64,000 bases of DNA from an uncultured Lachnospiraceae bacterium. GTDB lineage: Bacteria > Bacillota > Clostridia > Lachnospirales > Lachnospiraceae. This document shows positions 45,971-57,582 of the stretch, in pieces; the stretch's first letter is position 1, and each line of letters starts with the position of its first letter. The notes under the pieces were generated by a model, which searched no databases, was not told where the DNA came from, and saw only the letters and a program-made list of their open reading frames with translations. The stretch spans positions 62,001 through 126,000 of the forward strand of contig CADACD010000012.1 in assembly GCA_902786365.1 (NCBI GenBank). The letters are read 5' to 3'. The translations under genes were made by a program, and so were the position numbers.

Positions 45971-46852
45971 ATGTTTACCCAATTTTTTGGAAATTATTTA
46001 CTTAATCAAAAGTTAATTACTCCCAAACAGCTTATAGATGCCATTCAACAGAAACAGGAAACGAGAATGAAAATAGGTGTATTGGCTATTAATGCAGGCT
46101 ATATGACTGCAAGCCAGGTAGAGCGAATTCATGAACTCCAAAGTAAAATTGATAAAGGACTTGGTGATATTGCTGTGGAACTTGGATATATGACTGCCAA
46201 ACAGCTTTCAACTCTTTTAGATGCCCAGCCTGTAGGATATTTGTTATTAGGTCAGACAATTGTTGATAAAGGATATATGACAAATTCACAATTTGAATCT
46301 GCCATCAATTCATATAAAGAAAAGTATTCTCTGTCTGATGAGGATATTACAAATATTGAAAATTCAAAATCCGAAAAGCTTATCGCTTCTTTATTTAACT
46401 TTTCCAATACTTCAAATCCTTTACTGTACAAAGGATTTGTATCTCTGTTGATAAAAAATTTTGTAAGATTTGTCGGTGATGATTTCACGCCTCTTGAACC
46501 TGAATTCAGTGTTCAAGCTGTTTCGTATAAAACTTCTTCACAAAATATTAATGGTGAATTTAGTGCCTTAACACATATTTTTGCCGAAGAGAAAGAATTA
46601 ATCCAGTTTGCATGCCGATATTCCGGTGAGAATATAACGGAATTGGATGAATATGTTGAGGCTTCCTGTCAGGATTTTATCAATCTACATAATGGTTTAT
46701 TTACTGTAAACGTTTCAAACAATCAGCAGATTGAACTGACACTGGCACCTCCTACACCATTGAGTGATTTGAGTCCAAATCAAGTTCAAGGAAGTTTAAT
46801 CCTTCCATTTCAATTTCCATTTGGAATCATCAGATTTGCAATTTCTATTTAA
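45971..46852 (+). CDS. Four-repeat MshEN-like plus CheX-like protein
   Basis: Residues 4-114 hold four repeats of about 25-30 residues with a Gly, small hydrophobics, GYMT/LIT and a following Gln: FGNYLLNQKLITPKQL, IGVLAINAGYMTASQV, LGDIAVELGYMTAKQL, LGQTIVDKGYMTNSQF. This is the pattern of the MshE N-terminal (GspE-II) domain, in which paired repeats can bind cyclic di-GMP. The last 130 residues resemble CheX/CheC-type phosphatases (EYVEASCQDFINLHNGLFTV has the E..N pattern). A partner phosphatase for the adjacent CheY is the best guess. Confidence 0.7.
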   Translation: MFTQFFGNYLLNQKLITPKQLIDAIQQKQETRMKIGVLAINAGYMTASQVERIHELQSKIDKGLGDIAVELGYMTAKQLSTLLDAQPVGYLLLGQTIVDKGYMTNSQFESAINSYKEKYSLSDEDITNIENSKSEKLIASLFNFSNTSNPLLYKGFVSLLIKNFVRFVGDDFTPLEPEFSVQAVSYKTSSQNINGEFSALTHIFAEEKELIQFACRYSGENITELDEYVEASCQDFINLHNGLFTVNVSNNQQIELTLAPPTPLSDLSPNQVQGSLILPFQFPFGIIRFAISI

Positions 46853-46869
46853 TTACTTTTAAATCGAAA

Positions 46870-46907
46870 AAAATGAGACTGTGAGTTTCAAACACCAGTC
46901 TCATTTT
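46870..46907. terminator. Bidirectional terminator between the CheX-like gene and thrC
   Basis: AAAATGAGACTG and CAGTCTCATTTT, 14-base loop, T-runs on both strands. Confidence 0.85.
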
Positions 46908-46951
46908 ATTTTCAACTATTTTATTTCTGATAAATCAGATATCGGTAAGTT

Positions 46952-48448
46952 TTATATTCCAAGAAATTTCTTCACTACATCTTGCATTTCATCCACTTCG
47001 CAGACTGTATCATGCAAAACATCTGCATTTCTGATTTCTTCTATCGCATTCGGAACCTTGACATTTCCAATTCTGCTAAGCTCGTCTACCAATTCAAAAT
47101 CTTCCATGGCATCATATTTACTGTCAATTGCGTTCATAACACTTCTTGTGAACTTGAATGGACTTGCTGTAGAGGCAATGACCGTCTTATTTTCATCATT
47201 TGTCTCTTCCTTATATTTCTTAAATACAGTAGCAGCAACTGCTGTATGTGTATCGATAATATAACCTGTTTTGTCATAAATCTCTTTGATTGTGGTAGCA
47301 GTCTCGCTCTCACTTGCATAATTTCCATAAAAGTCTGCAAGCTGTTCTTTCATCTCATCTGTGATATCATACTTGCCTGTCGTGTTAAGAGATGTCATAA
47401 GCTCTGTATTCTTCTTTGAATCACTTCCGGCAATCTTGTAAATCAGTCTTTCAAGGTTGCTTGAAATAAGAATATCCATAGACGGAGATGTTGTAAGAAT
47501 AAATTCTCTGTTCTTATCATATGTACCCGTTGTAAAGAAATCATATAATACTTTATTATCATTTGAAGCACATATCAGCTTATCAATAGGAAGTCCCATG
47601 TTTTTCGCATAAAATGCTGCCAATATATTACCAAAGTTTCCTGTTGGTACAACGACATTTATCTTATCTCCTGCGTTTATCTCACCATTCTGTACGAGCT
47701 TTGCATATGCATACACATAATAAACAACCTGTGGAACAAGTCTTCCAATATTAATTGAATTAGCAGATGAGAACTGAAATCCTGCCTTATTCATCTCTTC
47801 TGCAAGTTCTTTATTACCAAATATTGCTTTTACACCACTCTGTGCCTGATCAAAATTTCCTTTGATTCCTACAACAAATGTATTATCACCTTTCTGTGTA
47901 ACCATCTGCTTTTCCTGAATAGGACTTACCCCTCCCTTTGGATAGAACACAATAATCTTTGTTCCCTCTACATCTGCGAAACCTGCAAGTGCCGCTTTTC
48001 CTGTATCACCTGAAGTCGCTGTAAGAATGACTATCTCATTTTTCACATCGTTCTTCTTTGCTGATGTAGTAAGAAGGTGTGGAAGTATTGATAATGCCAT
48101 ATCTTTAAAGGCAATTGTTGCGCCATGAAATAACTCAAGATAATATGCACCTTCTGCCTTTACAAGTGGTGCAATCTCCTCTGTATCAAATTTATCATCA
48201 TAAGCTCTGTCAATGCAATTCTTTAATTCTTCTTCTGTAAAATCTGTGAGGAATTCTTTCATAACAGCATATGCTGTTTCCTTATACGACATACGCGCCA
48301 ATTCGTCTATACTTACCTGCAATTTCGGTATAGATGTAGGAACAAATAAACCTCCATCACTTGCAAGTCCTTTTAAAATAGCCTGTGAAGCTGTAACTGT
48401 CTCATCACTTCTTGTGCTTTTGTACTGTAAACTCAAAACATTCACCAT
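46952..48448 (-). CDS. thrC: Threonine synthase
   Basis: Converts O-phosphohomoserine to threonine with PLP. The long (about 498-residue) type: YKSTR near the start, the PLP Lys115 in HGATIAFKDMAL, LTATSGDTGKAAL, FYPKGGVSPIQEKQM, VPTGNFGNILA and TASPFKFTRSV. AGGAAAGG precedes the ATG. No hom or thrB gene is next to it. The 250 bases upstream contain no T-box that I can find. Confidence 0.95.
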   Translation of the reverse strand: MVNVLSLQYKSTRSDETVTASQAILKGLASDGGLFVPTSIPKLQVSIDELARMSYKETAYAVMKEFLTDFTEEELKNCIDRAYDDKFDTEEIAPLVKAEGAYYLELFHGATIAFKDMALSILPHLLTTSAKKNDVKNEIVILTATSGDTGKAALAGFADVEGTKIIVFYPKGGVSPIQEKQMVTQKGDNTFVVGIKGNFDQAQSGVKAIFGNKELAEEMNKAGFQFSSANSINIGRLVPQVVYYVYAYAKLVQNGEINAGDKINVVVPTGNFGNILAAFYAKNMGLPIDKLICASNDNKVLYDFFTTGTYDKNREFILTTSPSMDILISSNLERLIYKIAGSDSKKNTELMTSLNTTGKYDITDEMKEQLADFYGNYASESETATTIKEIYDKTGYIIDTHTAVAATVFKKYKEETNDENKTVIASTASPFKFTRSVMNAIDSKYDAMEDFELVDELSRIGNVKVPNAIEEIRNADVLHDTVCEVDEMQDVVKKFLGI

Positions 48449-48702
48449 GCCTTTCCTATTTTTCCAATCATTTCTATCTGTATCATATCAGCGTATATAT
48501 ATCTTTTCTATATACATTTTTCAGATATATAGCATACATGGTATTTATTCAACTCCATATATACTAATGTCTCCTTATTTCTGATATATAATATATCCAA
48601 TACAATTGTCTGCACAGATATACATTAGTGCGTCAAACGGATACTTCGTGATTATAGCACATGCCAATTCAATTAACAAGCAATAAAATCATATCTTTTT
48701 GA

Positions 48703-49797
48703 TTATCTGTAGAAATAATGTGCTCCATGAACGAATAAAAATGTAAGTGATCTGTTAAACCAGCTGTCTGCAGATGTTCTCATTGCAAAATATAATGCTC
48801 CCTGCGAATAATCCTCACCATTTAAAGCTCTGTCAACACAGCTGATAGTATTATAAGAAGGTGTTACACTATATATCATTCCATTTTTAACTGGCTCAAA
48901 TTGGTATACGGAACCATTCGTCTGGAAAATGACATCATAGACACTGTTCGGGAAACTTTTGCTACAAACTCTGTTGAATATCACATTAGCAACTAAAATT
49001 TTACCAACTTCATCTTGATTTCCTGCCTCTGCTTCAACAATCTGTCTAAGCCAGTAATACTCTTCATCTGTTATTGTAATCGCTGCGGTATTAGTATATG
49101 AAGGTGATGGTTCAACAAAATCAGATACAGTAATATAATCACCAAAAACTGTCTCAGGTTCTGTCACTATTTCTGTCGGTGCCTCTGTCAGAGGTTCTGT
49201 TGCTACTTCTGTAGGTGCTTCTGTCGGCACTTCTGTAGGTGCTTCCGTCGGAGGTTCTGTCGGTGCCTCTGTTGGTGCCTCCGTTGAAGGTTCTGCTGTT
49301 TGTGTCTCAGGTTCAGGCTGTGTATTATCATTGTTACCAGTTTCATTCTCGGCCATCACTATCTGAGTTGTATTATCCTCTATTGTCGCTGTATCTTTCT
49401 TATTACTCAAAACTTCATATACTTCCACTCCGAACGGCAAGAAGTTGTCAGTAATATTCATATATACCTTGTCTGCATGTTCATTATAAACTGTCTCATA
49501 GAATGAAGAAAATCCTTTCTTCAATTCGTCTTTTACATCGTTATCTAAATTAAGTTCAAATAAATTCTCTTCCTGTAAAATATTATCTTCAGTAAAAGCA
49601 TCAGGTTTGGAATAATCCGCATTTGTAGTAAACAAAAATACAGTAACAGAAATCATCAATGTTACACCAAACCCTGCCAACATTGCCACATGATTTTTCT
49701 TCATGCATTCTTTTTCTGTATCTGTGGTAATTCTTACCCTGATTTTTTTGATGTTTTCTAAACCTTTTTGAAATAATAATTTACAAGTTTTAATCAT
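48703..49797 (-). CDS. SleB-like cell-wall hydrolase with PTEA repeats
   Basis: About 364 residues: membrane/signal segment near 35-55, a linker with about ten tandem (P)TEAPTE-like units (residues about 165-215), and a C-terminal Hydrolase_2/SleB domain (EEYYWLRQIVEAEAG, ILVANVIFNRV, ALNGEDYSQGALYF, FLFVHGAHYFY). SleB is a lytic transglycosylase that cuts spore cortex; vegetative relatives trim wall peptidoglycan. The start ATG 49797 has AAGGAG upstream; the open frame adds 9 basic residues. Confidence 0.88.
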   Translation of the reverse strand: MIKTCKLLFQKGLENIKKIRVRITTDTEKECMKKNHVAMLAGFGVTLMISVTVFLFTTNADYSKPDAFTEDNILQEENLFELNLDNDVKDELKKGFSSFYETVYNEHADKVYMNITDNFLPFGVEVYEVLSNKKDTATIEDNTTQIVMAENETGNNDNTQPEPETQTAEPSTEAPTEAPTEPPTEAPTEVPTEAPTEVATEPLTEAPTEIVTEPETVFGDYITVSDFVEPSPSYTNTAAITITDEEYYWLRQIVEAEAGNQDEVGKILVANVIFNRVCSKSFPNSVYDVIFQTNGSVYQFEPVKNGMIYSVTPSYNTISCVDRALNGEDYSQGALYFAMRTSADSWFNRSLTFLFVHGAHYFYR

Positions 49798-49981
49798 GTT
49801 TCTCCTTTTCCTTTTCCTTTTCATTTTACTATTAATAAAATCTCAATCTCTTCTGTAAGGGAAATCAGATGTCCTATCTATTATAACACATTTTTTCCAA
49901 AAGTATTAATATTTTTTTAATTTTTTTAAAAAAATATTACTTTTTTTTCGAGTTATGTAACTGTTTTAATACAAATTTTCC

Positions 49982-50081
49982 AATTAAAAAAAACTGCCAT
50001 GCCAAGCAGTTTTCTTACTGTATATAACATTGTCAATTTCTCCTCAATGCTCTATACCCTTACGCTTAGCATGACAGTTTT
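49982..50081 (-). terminator. Long-loop terminator after leuD
   Basis: GCTTGGCATGGCAGTTTT and AAAACTGTCATGCTAAGC pair over 18 bases on the minus-strand RNA, using two G-U pairs, across a 56-base loop, followed by a T-run. On the plus strand the same positions are C-A mismatches, so the signal belongs to the leuCD transcript. Confidence 0.65.
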
Positions 50082-50091
50082 AAAATTATTC

Positions 50092-50577
50092 TTATTGGTT
50101 GTTGATATAATTGATAAGTCCTTCCGCCTTGATAATCTTCTGCATGAATTCAGGAAATGCCTGTCCTTGGTACTGTGTACCCTTTGTCTTGTCATAAATC
50201 ATTCCACTGTCAAAATCAATTTCCACTTCGTCGCCTGCTTCAATATCTTTTGCCGCCTGCGGACATTCAATAATTGGGAGACCAATGTTAATAGCATTTC
50301 TGTAAAAAATCCTTGCAAATGTCTCTGCAATAACACAGCTCACACCTGAAGCCTTAATTGAGATAGGTGCATGTTCTCTTGAAGAACCACATCCAAAATT
50401 CTTATTTGCGACAATGATATCTCCTTTGTTCACATTTTTTGCAAAATTGATATCAATATCTTCCATACAATGTTTTGCAAGTTCTGCCGGATCCGGTACA
50501 TTCAAATATCTTGCCGGAATGATTACATCTGTATCTACATTATCACCGTATTTATATACTTTTCCTAATGCTTTCAT
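50092..50577 (-). CDS. leuD: 3-isopropylmalate dehydratase small subunit
   Basis: With LeuC isomerises 2- to 3-isopropylmalate in leucine synthesis. [16 protein letters not shown] at the N-terminus, [19 protein letters not shown] with the substrate-contact Ser/Arg, and [16 protein letters not shown] are the family blocks. 161 residues, the short form used with the approximately 420-residue LeuC. 68 bases behind leuC. Confidence 0.96.
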   Translation of the reverse strand: MKALGKVYKYGDNVDTDVIIPARYLNVPDPAELAKHCMEDIDINFAKNVNKGDIIVANKNFGCGSSREHAPISIKASGVSCVIAETFARIFYRNAINIGLPIIECPQAAKDIEAGDEVEIDFDSGMIYDKTKGTQYQGQAFPEFMQKIIKAEGLINYINNQ

Positions 50578-50645
50578 ATTAATCTTTATTTCCTTTCTGC
50601 TGTATTAAATTCATAAAAACAAATTCCATATAACTAAATTTTGTA

Positions 50646-51920
50646 TTATAATCCTAATTCTTCCGGACCTGAAATCTTACCTGTAATAGCACTTGCCGCT
50701 GCTACATAAGGACTTGCAAGGTAAACCTCTGATTCAGGATCTCCCATTCTTCCTACAAAGTTTCTGTTTGTTGTAGCCACAGCTCTTTCTCCCTTGGCAA
50801 GGATTCCCATATGTCCTCCAAGACATGGACCACATGTCGGTGTACTGACAGCTGCTCCTGCTTTGATAAAGGTTGTAAGAAGTCCTTCTTCTAATGCCTG
50901 AAGATAAACCGCCTGTGTCGCCGGAATCACAATCGCTCTGACTCCCTTTGCCACCTTTCTGCCTTCCATCACTTTTGCTGCTGCACGCAAATCTGAAATT
51001 CTTCCGTTTGTACATGAACCAATCACAACCTGATCGATCTTCACATCAGGCTCAGAATTGATCTGGTCAATTGTTCTTGTATTCTCTGGTAAATGAGGAT
51101 ATGAAACTGTCGGTCTTAACTGACTTAAATCAATGGTATACTCTGCTTCATACTCTGCATCTTCGTCAGCTTCATATATCTTGTATTCTTTTGTAGAATG
51201 TTCTTTCATATATTCAATCGCCAAATCATCAACAGGGAAGATTCCATTCTTTCCACCTGCCTCGATTGCCATATTGGTCATGGCAAATCTGTCATCCATT
51301 CCAATATACTGTATACCATCTCCAACAAATTCCATTGACTTATAAAGTGCACCATCCACACCTATCATTCCGATAATATGTAAAATAATATCCTTACCTG
51401 TCACCCATGGTGCCGGCTTATTTGTAAGGATAAATTTTATAGCAGACGGAACCTTGAACCAAGCCTTTCCTGTAGCCATACCTGCTGCCATGTCCGTACT
51501 TCCCACACCTGTAGAAAATGCGCCAAGTGCACCATATGTACATGTATGTGAATCAGCACCGATGACAACATCGCCTGCAACAACAAGCCCTTTTTCCGGT
51601 AAAAGTGCATGTTCAATTCCAACTTCACCTGTCTCGAAAAAGTTTGTAATCTGATTGGCATATGCAAAGTCTTTTGCACATTTGCAAAGCTCTGCTGATT
51701 TTATATCCTTATTTGGAGTGAAATGATCAAGAACGATTGCTATCTTATCCTTGTCAAATACGCCATCCACATTCATTTTTTTCATCTCTCCGATTGCAAC
51801 CGGAGATGTTACATCATTACCTAACACTAAATCAAGATTAGCCTCTATCAGCTGTCCTGCTGTCACACTCTCTAACCCTGCGTGTGCAGCTAATATCTTC
51901 TGTGTCATAGTCATTCCCAT
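50646..51920 (-). CDS. leuC: 3-isopropylmalate dehydratase large subunit
   Basis: Aconitase-family subunit holding the 4Fe-4S cluster; ligand cysteines lie in [13 protein letters not shown] and [22 protein letters not shown] at the start, [20 protein letters not shown] and [11 protein letters not shown] near the end confirm it. The start at ATG 51920 has AGGAGG 9 bases upstream, giving 424 residues; the frame is open 9 codons further. leuA and leuB are not in the window. Confidence 0.96.
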   Translation of the reverse strand: MGMTMTQKILAAHAGLESVTAGQLIEANLDLVLGNDVTSPVAIGEMKKMNVDGVFDKDKIAIVLDHFTPNKDIKSAELCKCAKDFAYANQITNFFETGEVGIEHALLPEKGLVVAGDVVIGADSHTCTYGALGAFSTGVGSTDMAAGMATGKAWFKVPSAIKFILTNKPAPWVTGKDIILHIIGMIGVDGALYKSMEFVGDGIQYIGMDDRFAMTNMAIEAGGKNGIFPVDDLAIEYMKEHSTKEYKIYEADEDAEYEAEYTIDLSQLRPTVSYPHLPENTRTIDQINSEPDVKIDQVVIGSCTNGRISDLRAAAKVMEGRKVAKGVRAIVIPATQAVYLQALEEGLLTTFIKAGAAVSTPTCGPCLGGHMGILAKGERAVATTNRNFVGRMGDPESEVYLASPYVAAASAITGKISGPEELGL

Positions 51921-51965
51921 GATTATCAGCCTCCTAAACATTAACATCTCTTTTAATATCCATTT

Positions 51966-51994
51966 ATCATACCATTATTTCAGTGTAATTGCAA
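51966..51994 (-). promoter_or_regulatory. Promoter of leuCD
   Basis: TTGCAA (51989-51994) and TATGAT (51966-51971), spacer 17, minus strand, about 45 bases before leuC. The leader is too short for a T-box. Confidence 0.7.
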
Positions 51995-52043
51995 ATATTT
52001 TAAAAAAATTTATGTGATTCCTAACCTGGAGAGCAGTATAATA

Positions 52044-52076
52044 GGGCTGCCACACTATTTTCATAATGTGCAGCCC
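52044..52076 (-). terminator. Probable terminator after the beta-propeller gene
   Basis: GGGCTG..CACA pairs with TGTG..CAGCCC, about 35 bases past the stop at 52112. The following minus-strand sequence is T-rich but broken. Confidence 0.5.
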
Positions 52077-52111
52077 ATTACCTAATCTCCATCAATATAA
52101 TGATGAAATAA

Positions 52112-54436
52112 TTATGAAAAACTTACGAAGTTAATCACCGAATAATCATCAAGATTCACTGCCGAGATGCCTCTGTCTAATGTGACAATATATAAATAAT
52201 TTCCTGCATAAACTGCACGATAAGAATACTCATCATAATCATAAGCAAACACATCATCATCATAATAAACAGTATCTCCTTCGTAAAATTCATATCCCTG
52301 TATTTTTTCATCTTTACTGACATCACTGTAATCTTCAAGGAAGTAGTCAAGTACAGGTTTAATTTCACCATTTTCAATAGAAAATACGATATAATGATTT
52401 TTCCAGTTTTCATCATCATAGATACTCATTCCAAATAGTGATTTTTCCGGTGCAACCAACATATTTTTATAATCATAGTTATCATAATTGTACCAATCTT
52501 CCATCACATACTTTGTGATTTCTTCAAGTTGATTATCATCACTTACATCATATAAAGCAAGCTTAAGTCCCTCTTTGCGTCCGTCTGTATCTGCCTCCAC
52601 ACCGACTCCTAATAATGTATCTTCATCCCATTTCTGAAGATAATCTGAATATCCTGTCATTTCAAGTTCATCTGTGATAACCGGATTGTTCACATCGCTT
52701 AAATCTGCCACAAATAACGGATCCATCTGTCTGAATGTAACAAAATAACCTTTATTGCCCGAAAATCTTGCTGAATAAATTGTCTCACCTTCTGCGATAT
52801 CTTCAATACTTCCACATGTATTTAAATACTCATCCAAGATATATAACGCATTACATTCCTCATCTTCATATTCCGGAATATCATCCAGCCACTCATCAAC
52901 ATCATACTCATAGTACGACCACTCTTCAATGGAAGACACCACTCTCAAATATCCATTATATTCATCTAATGAAAACTGATTCAATACATATCCATTAATA
53001 TTACCTGCTGCATATGCTTCTAATTCACCATCAGCATAGGCAAATTTATATATTTTTGTTTCATAATGGCCTTTAATTTTTGTTCTTTCTCCTGATTTTT
53101 CTTCTTCTCTGACATATTTCTCAAAATACGTATAAATATAATTACTGCTTACATAGATATCAGATGCACCGCCCAAAACAGCACTGCTATCTGTACATTC
53201 CACATTTTCATCATTAATCTTAAACGCTGTTACGATTTCATATTCATAATCCTCAATCTCTCCATCCGTCATATAAATATTATCACATGACATTTCTTCG
53301 CCATCAATTCTTGGAATACAGTTCTCTTCTATTCTTTTGATATCATCTTCAACACTTCCATACCAGCCGACTGACATACCAACTCTTCTGTTTGTGATAA
53401 CATAGAGATAATTTTGTACCATTCTGGAAGAAACAAAATCTCCCTCTACCATGTGTATCTCTTTTAACTTTGGCGATTTGATATCTGATATGTCATAGTC
53501 AATAATTAATGTTTCCTGTCCGCCACTTGCACATATCGCATCATTATATCCGTTATACGCAATGTCATCTCCATAGATACATAAATTGTACTCAAGAATG
53601 ATAACCATATTATTTTCGGTAATATAAAATTTAGGGTCATAAAGATAGCCTCGAAATTCATCTGAAGACCATTCTTTTGTATTTAAAACTGTATTCATAT
53701 GCTCATTGGCACTGTCTGCAAAATCAATATCCACAATATGTTCTATCTTTTCTCCATTCACATCTGTGATAGTCACATGGTCATTACTCTGTAATGTATA
53801 GATATATTTTCCGTCTGTCAGTACTTTATCTGCTTCAACAACACCCTCAACCTGATCGTTATTCCGATAATAATCACTATCTTCCTCTGCAGCGTCAAAC
53901 ATTACCCTATCCGATTCACTGCTCTCTATACTGTCAAATACGGCGCCACTTGTTTCATTCATGGCAATATCACCCACTCCTTTAGAACTGTCAATATAAT
54001 TAAAATGCTTTCCTTCAAGATACTCTTTTTTGATCTGCTTTACAATTGCATTCTTTATCTCATCTCTTCCTGTTACACTTTTTACAACACCGGTTCCCTC
54101 TCCTGCCAGTAACTTCTGGCTGTCATATGATGTCTTTATCACACTGTTTTCCGCTTGCTTTGTTCTTCCTTCAAATGCAATTTTACCGATAAATACTGCA
54201 AATATCAGTACTGCTATTGATATTCCTCCTATTAATCCTTTGCCAATCCTATTCATTCCCTTCTCCGGTTTAACCGGAAGTGTATTCTCTTTTTTCATCA
54301 TATTAATTTTTTTCATCATATTTTCAGGACTTAAAGATTCAGGAATCTCAATATTACTATTGACACTGTTCATCTGTTTCATAATGTCTTCATTATCAAA
54401 ACTGGTATTATGATCATTATTGTTTTCTCTATTCAT
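52112..54436 (-). CDS. Membrane-anchored beta-propeller domain protein
   Basis: About 774 residues: a cytoplasmic N-terminal part of about 70 residues with Met/Asn/Lys-rich helices, one membrane segment (GLIGGISIAVLIFAVFIGKIAF), then a large secreted part of the Beta_propel family (VVEADKVLTDGKYIYTL, VITNRRVG, ADLSDVNNPVITDELEMTG). GTG 54442 is also in frame, but ATG 54436 has AAGGGTG 5 bases upstream. It follows the sigma factor gene on the same strand; the cytoplasmic head could hold the sigma factor as an anti-sigma, which is inferred from the arrangement. Confidence 0.83.
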   Translation of the reverse strand: MNRENNNDHNTSFDNEDIMKQMNSVNSNIEIPESLSPENMMKKINMMKKENTLPVKPEKGMNRIGKGLIGGISIAVLIFAVFIGKIAFEGRTKQAENSVIKTSYDSQKLLAGEGTGVVKSVTGRDEIKNAIVKQIKKEYLEGKHFNYIDSSKGVGDIAMNETSGAVFDSIESSESDRVMFDAAEEDSDYYRNNDQVEGVVEADKVLTDGKYIYTLQSNDHVTITDVNGEKIEHIVDIDFADSANEHMNTVLNTKEWSSDEFRGYLYDPKFYITENNMVIILEYNLCIYGDDIAYNGYNDAICASGGQETLIIDYDISDIKSPKLKEIHMVEGDFVSSRMVQNYLYVITNRRVGMSVGWYGSVEDDIKRIEENCIPRIDGEEMSCDNIYMTDGEIEDYEYEIVTAFKINDENVECTDSSAVLGGASDIYVSSNYIYTYFEKYVREEEKSGERTKIKGHYETKIYKFAYADGELEAYAAGNINGYVLNQFSLDEYNGYLRVVSSIEEWSYYEYDVDEWLDDIPEYEDEECNALYILDEYLNTCGSIEDIAEGETIYSARFSGNKGYFVTFRQMDPLFVADLSDVNNPVITDELEMTGYSDYLQKWDEDTLLGVGVEADTDGRKEGLKLALYDVSDDNQLEEITKYVMEDWYNYDNYDYKNMLVAPEKSLFGMSIYDDENWKNHYIVFSIENGEIKPVLDYFLEDYSDVSKDEKIQGYEFYEGDTVYYDDDVFAYDYDEYSYRAVYAGNYLYIVTLDRGISAVNLDDYSVINFVSFS

Positions 54437-54599
54437 AAACACACCCTTGCATTCCCTGCAATTATCCTTTCTTCATTTTTTCATTATTTTGTATAGCAGT
54501 TACCTTTTATTTTACTAACGATTCGCTGTTAATTCATTATTCCGGCAGTCAATCTGCTTTTCAATGTTTAATTTACATCTTAATATTTTAATACACATT

Positions 54600-55133
54600 T
54601 TAACATCTTAATTTTTTTTCAAGTTTTTCTAATGCTCTTTTTAACTTTGACCGCGCTGTTACCGGTTTCATCTTCAAAATTTCACCTATCTCATCACTTT
54701 TGTATCCTTCAAATGATGACAAGATGATAACCGCTTTCTCATCAAACTTCAGTGTATTCAAAGCGTTTTCTAAATCATATCTCTGCTCCAAATCTATCTG
54801 TACTGCTTTCAAATCAACATTTGCATTTTCATCATCAATCGAAATATTCTTTGTGATATACTGTTTTCTCTTTTTCTTGCATTTATTGGATAAGATTTTA
54901 AATACCCATGATTTAAAACGGGATATATCTTTCAATTTTTGTAATCCCACATACACGTCCATCACTGTATCACTCACCACATCCTCTGCCTCATGTTCAT
55001 TCCCAAGCATATAATATGCATATCTGTACATATCTTTATAAATACATCCATAAATTTCTGAAAATGCCATATCATCACCTAAAACAGCCTGTTTTACTAA
55101 ATATTCCTGTATTTCCAAATATCTCACATCCAT
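54600..55133 (-). CDS. ECF-type RNA polymerase sigma factor
   Basis: 177 residues with sigma region 2 (DMAFSEIYGCIYKDMYRYAYYMLGN, seen as two blocks, AEDVVSDTVMDVYVGL, ISRFKSWVFKILSNKCKKK) and region 4 (AVIILSSFEGYKSDEIGEILKMKPVTARSKLKRALEKL, in parts). Such factors direct RNA polymerase to stress or envelope genes. It starts a two-gene unit with the beta-propeller protein; a classical short anti-sigma gene is absent. Confidence 0.92.
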   Translation of the reverse strand: MDVRYLEIQEYLVKQAVLGDDMAFSEIYGCIYKDMYRYAYYMLGNEHEAEDVVSDTVMDVYVGLQKLKDISRFKSWVFKILSNKCKKKRKQYITKNISIDDENANVDLKAVQIDLEQRYDLENALNTLKFDEKAVIILSSFEGYKSDEIGEILKMKPVTARSKLKRALEKLEKKLRC

Positions 55134-55256
55134 TCTCTTATATAGCTATATAACTATAAGTGTACTACATGCGCAAAATTGTTGCATTATTTTTTAATTT
55201 TTTAAACGAGAATTACTATTCGCTGAAATCGGTATGATAAATAGTAACAAATACAC

Positions 55257-55298
55257 AAAAAGCAGCTATTTAACAACACTGATTGTTAAATAGCTGCT
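55257..55298 (-). terminator. Rho-independent terminator after ilvC
   Basis: AGCAGCTATTTAACA and its exact complement (8-base loop) followed by TTTTTG on the minus strand. The rest of 55134-55393 shows no gene. Confidence 0.88.
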
Positions 55299-55393
55299 CT
55301 GTAATATAAGTAATGATAAGTAATCTTTTCATGAATCTTTTCATGATTCTGATAATTCTTTGGACCTTTTGTCTGTTGTTTCAGACCCTATAA

Positions 55394-57006
<1,613 letters not shown>

Positions 57007-57050
57007 GTCAAAACCTCATTTCTGTATATTTATAATAAAAATCTAGTTCA

Positions 57051-57078
57051 ATCATAGCACATTAACATATTTTGTCAA
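57051..57078 (-). promoter_or_regulatory. Promoter of ilvNC
   Basis: TTGACA (57073-57078) and TATGAT (57051-57056), spacer 16, minus strand. The transcript would begin about 40 bases before ilvN, leaving no room for a T-box. Confidence 0.7.
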
Positions 57079-57208
57079 GCATTTCGTCTATTCGCTACTA
57101 TTATTGTTGCTGTTTAGTTACTGTTCACAGGCATCTTCCAATTATCCCCTATGCCTTTGTTTCAGCTAAAAATCCAAAACCTATTGTTACTTACCGTATA
57201 GTAACTTG

Positions 57209-57451
57209 CTATTCGTCAAATTCCGCTGTTACAAAAGAGGCACTTTCTGTCTGTCTTATATCTGTTACCCTTCCGTTGAATGTGTTTAACTTATCTCTTG
57301 ACTTGATGTTATTTGACATAGCTAAAGCCGGCGAAATTGTATAGTAATACATCGCTCCCTGAAGTGTCTGCAGTTTTGATTCTTCCACTTCTATCAAATC
57401 ACCAACATTCAACAATCCTGGTCTTTCCATTTTAAATTCTATGGTTCTCAT
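57209..57451 (-). CDS. Small protein of unknown function (80 residues)
   Basis: I do not recognise the family. AAGGTG lies 5 bases before the ATG, and codon use resembles neighbours, so it is probably real. It is soluble and beta-rich with FKMERPGLLNVGDLIEVEES and FNGRVTDIRQTES, which looks like a small barrel, and ends in acidic residues. No motif points to a function. It stands between ilvN and another small gene, each with its own signals. Confidence 0.6.
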   Translation of the reverse strand: MRTIEFKMERPGLLNVGDLIEVEESKLQTLQGAMYYYTISPALAMSNNIKSRDKLNTFNGRVTDIRQTESASFVTAEFDE

Positions 57452-57489
57452 TTAATCACCTTAAATCTTTTTTACTGATTGTAAGTCCA

Positions 57490-57534
57490 AAAAGAATCGT
57501 CACACAAATTCATGACGAATTATTATGACGATTC
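57490..57534 (-). terminator. Terminator after the 67-residue gene
   Basis: GAATCGTCA and TGACGATTC enclose a second internal repeat (AATTC..GAATT); TTTTT follows on the minus strand, 50 bases past the stop. Confidence 0.75.
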
Positions 57535-57582
57535 AAAATAATCATATAATAAATATGTGACATAACCTTCCATAAATATGTA

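Noticed and set aside
48508-48558. Leader peptide before thrC (16 codons behind AAGGAG)
   Set aside because: It has no Thr or Ile run, no terminator follows, and the region is simply AT-rich; support is too weak.
57007-57208. T-box for ilvN
   Set aside because: The promoter is only about 45 bases from the start codon and no GGGTGGAACCGCG-like sequence is present.
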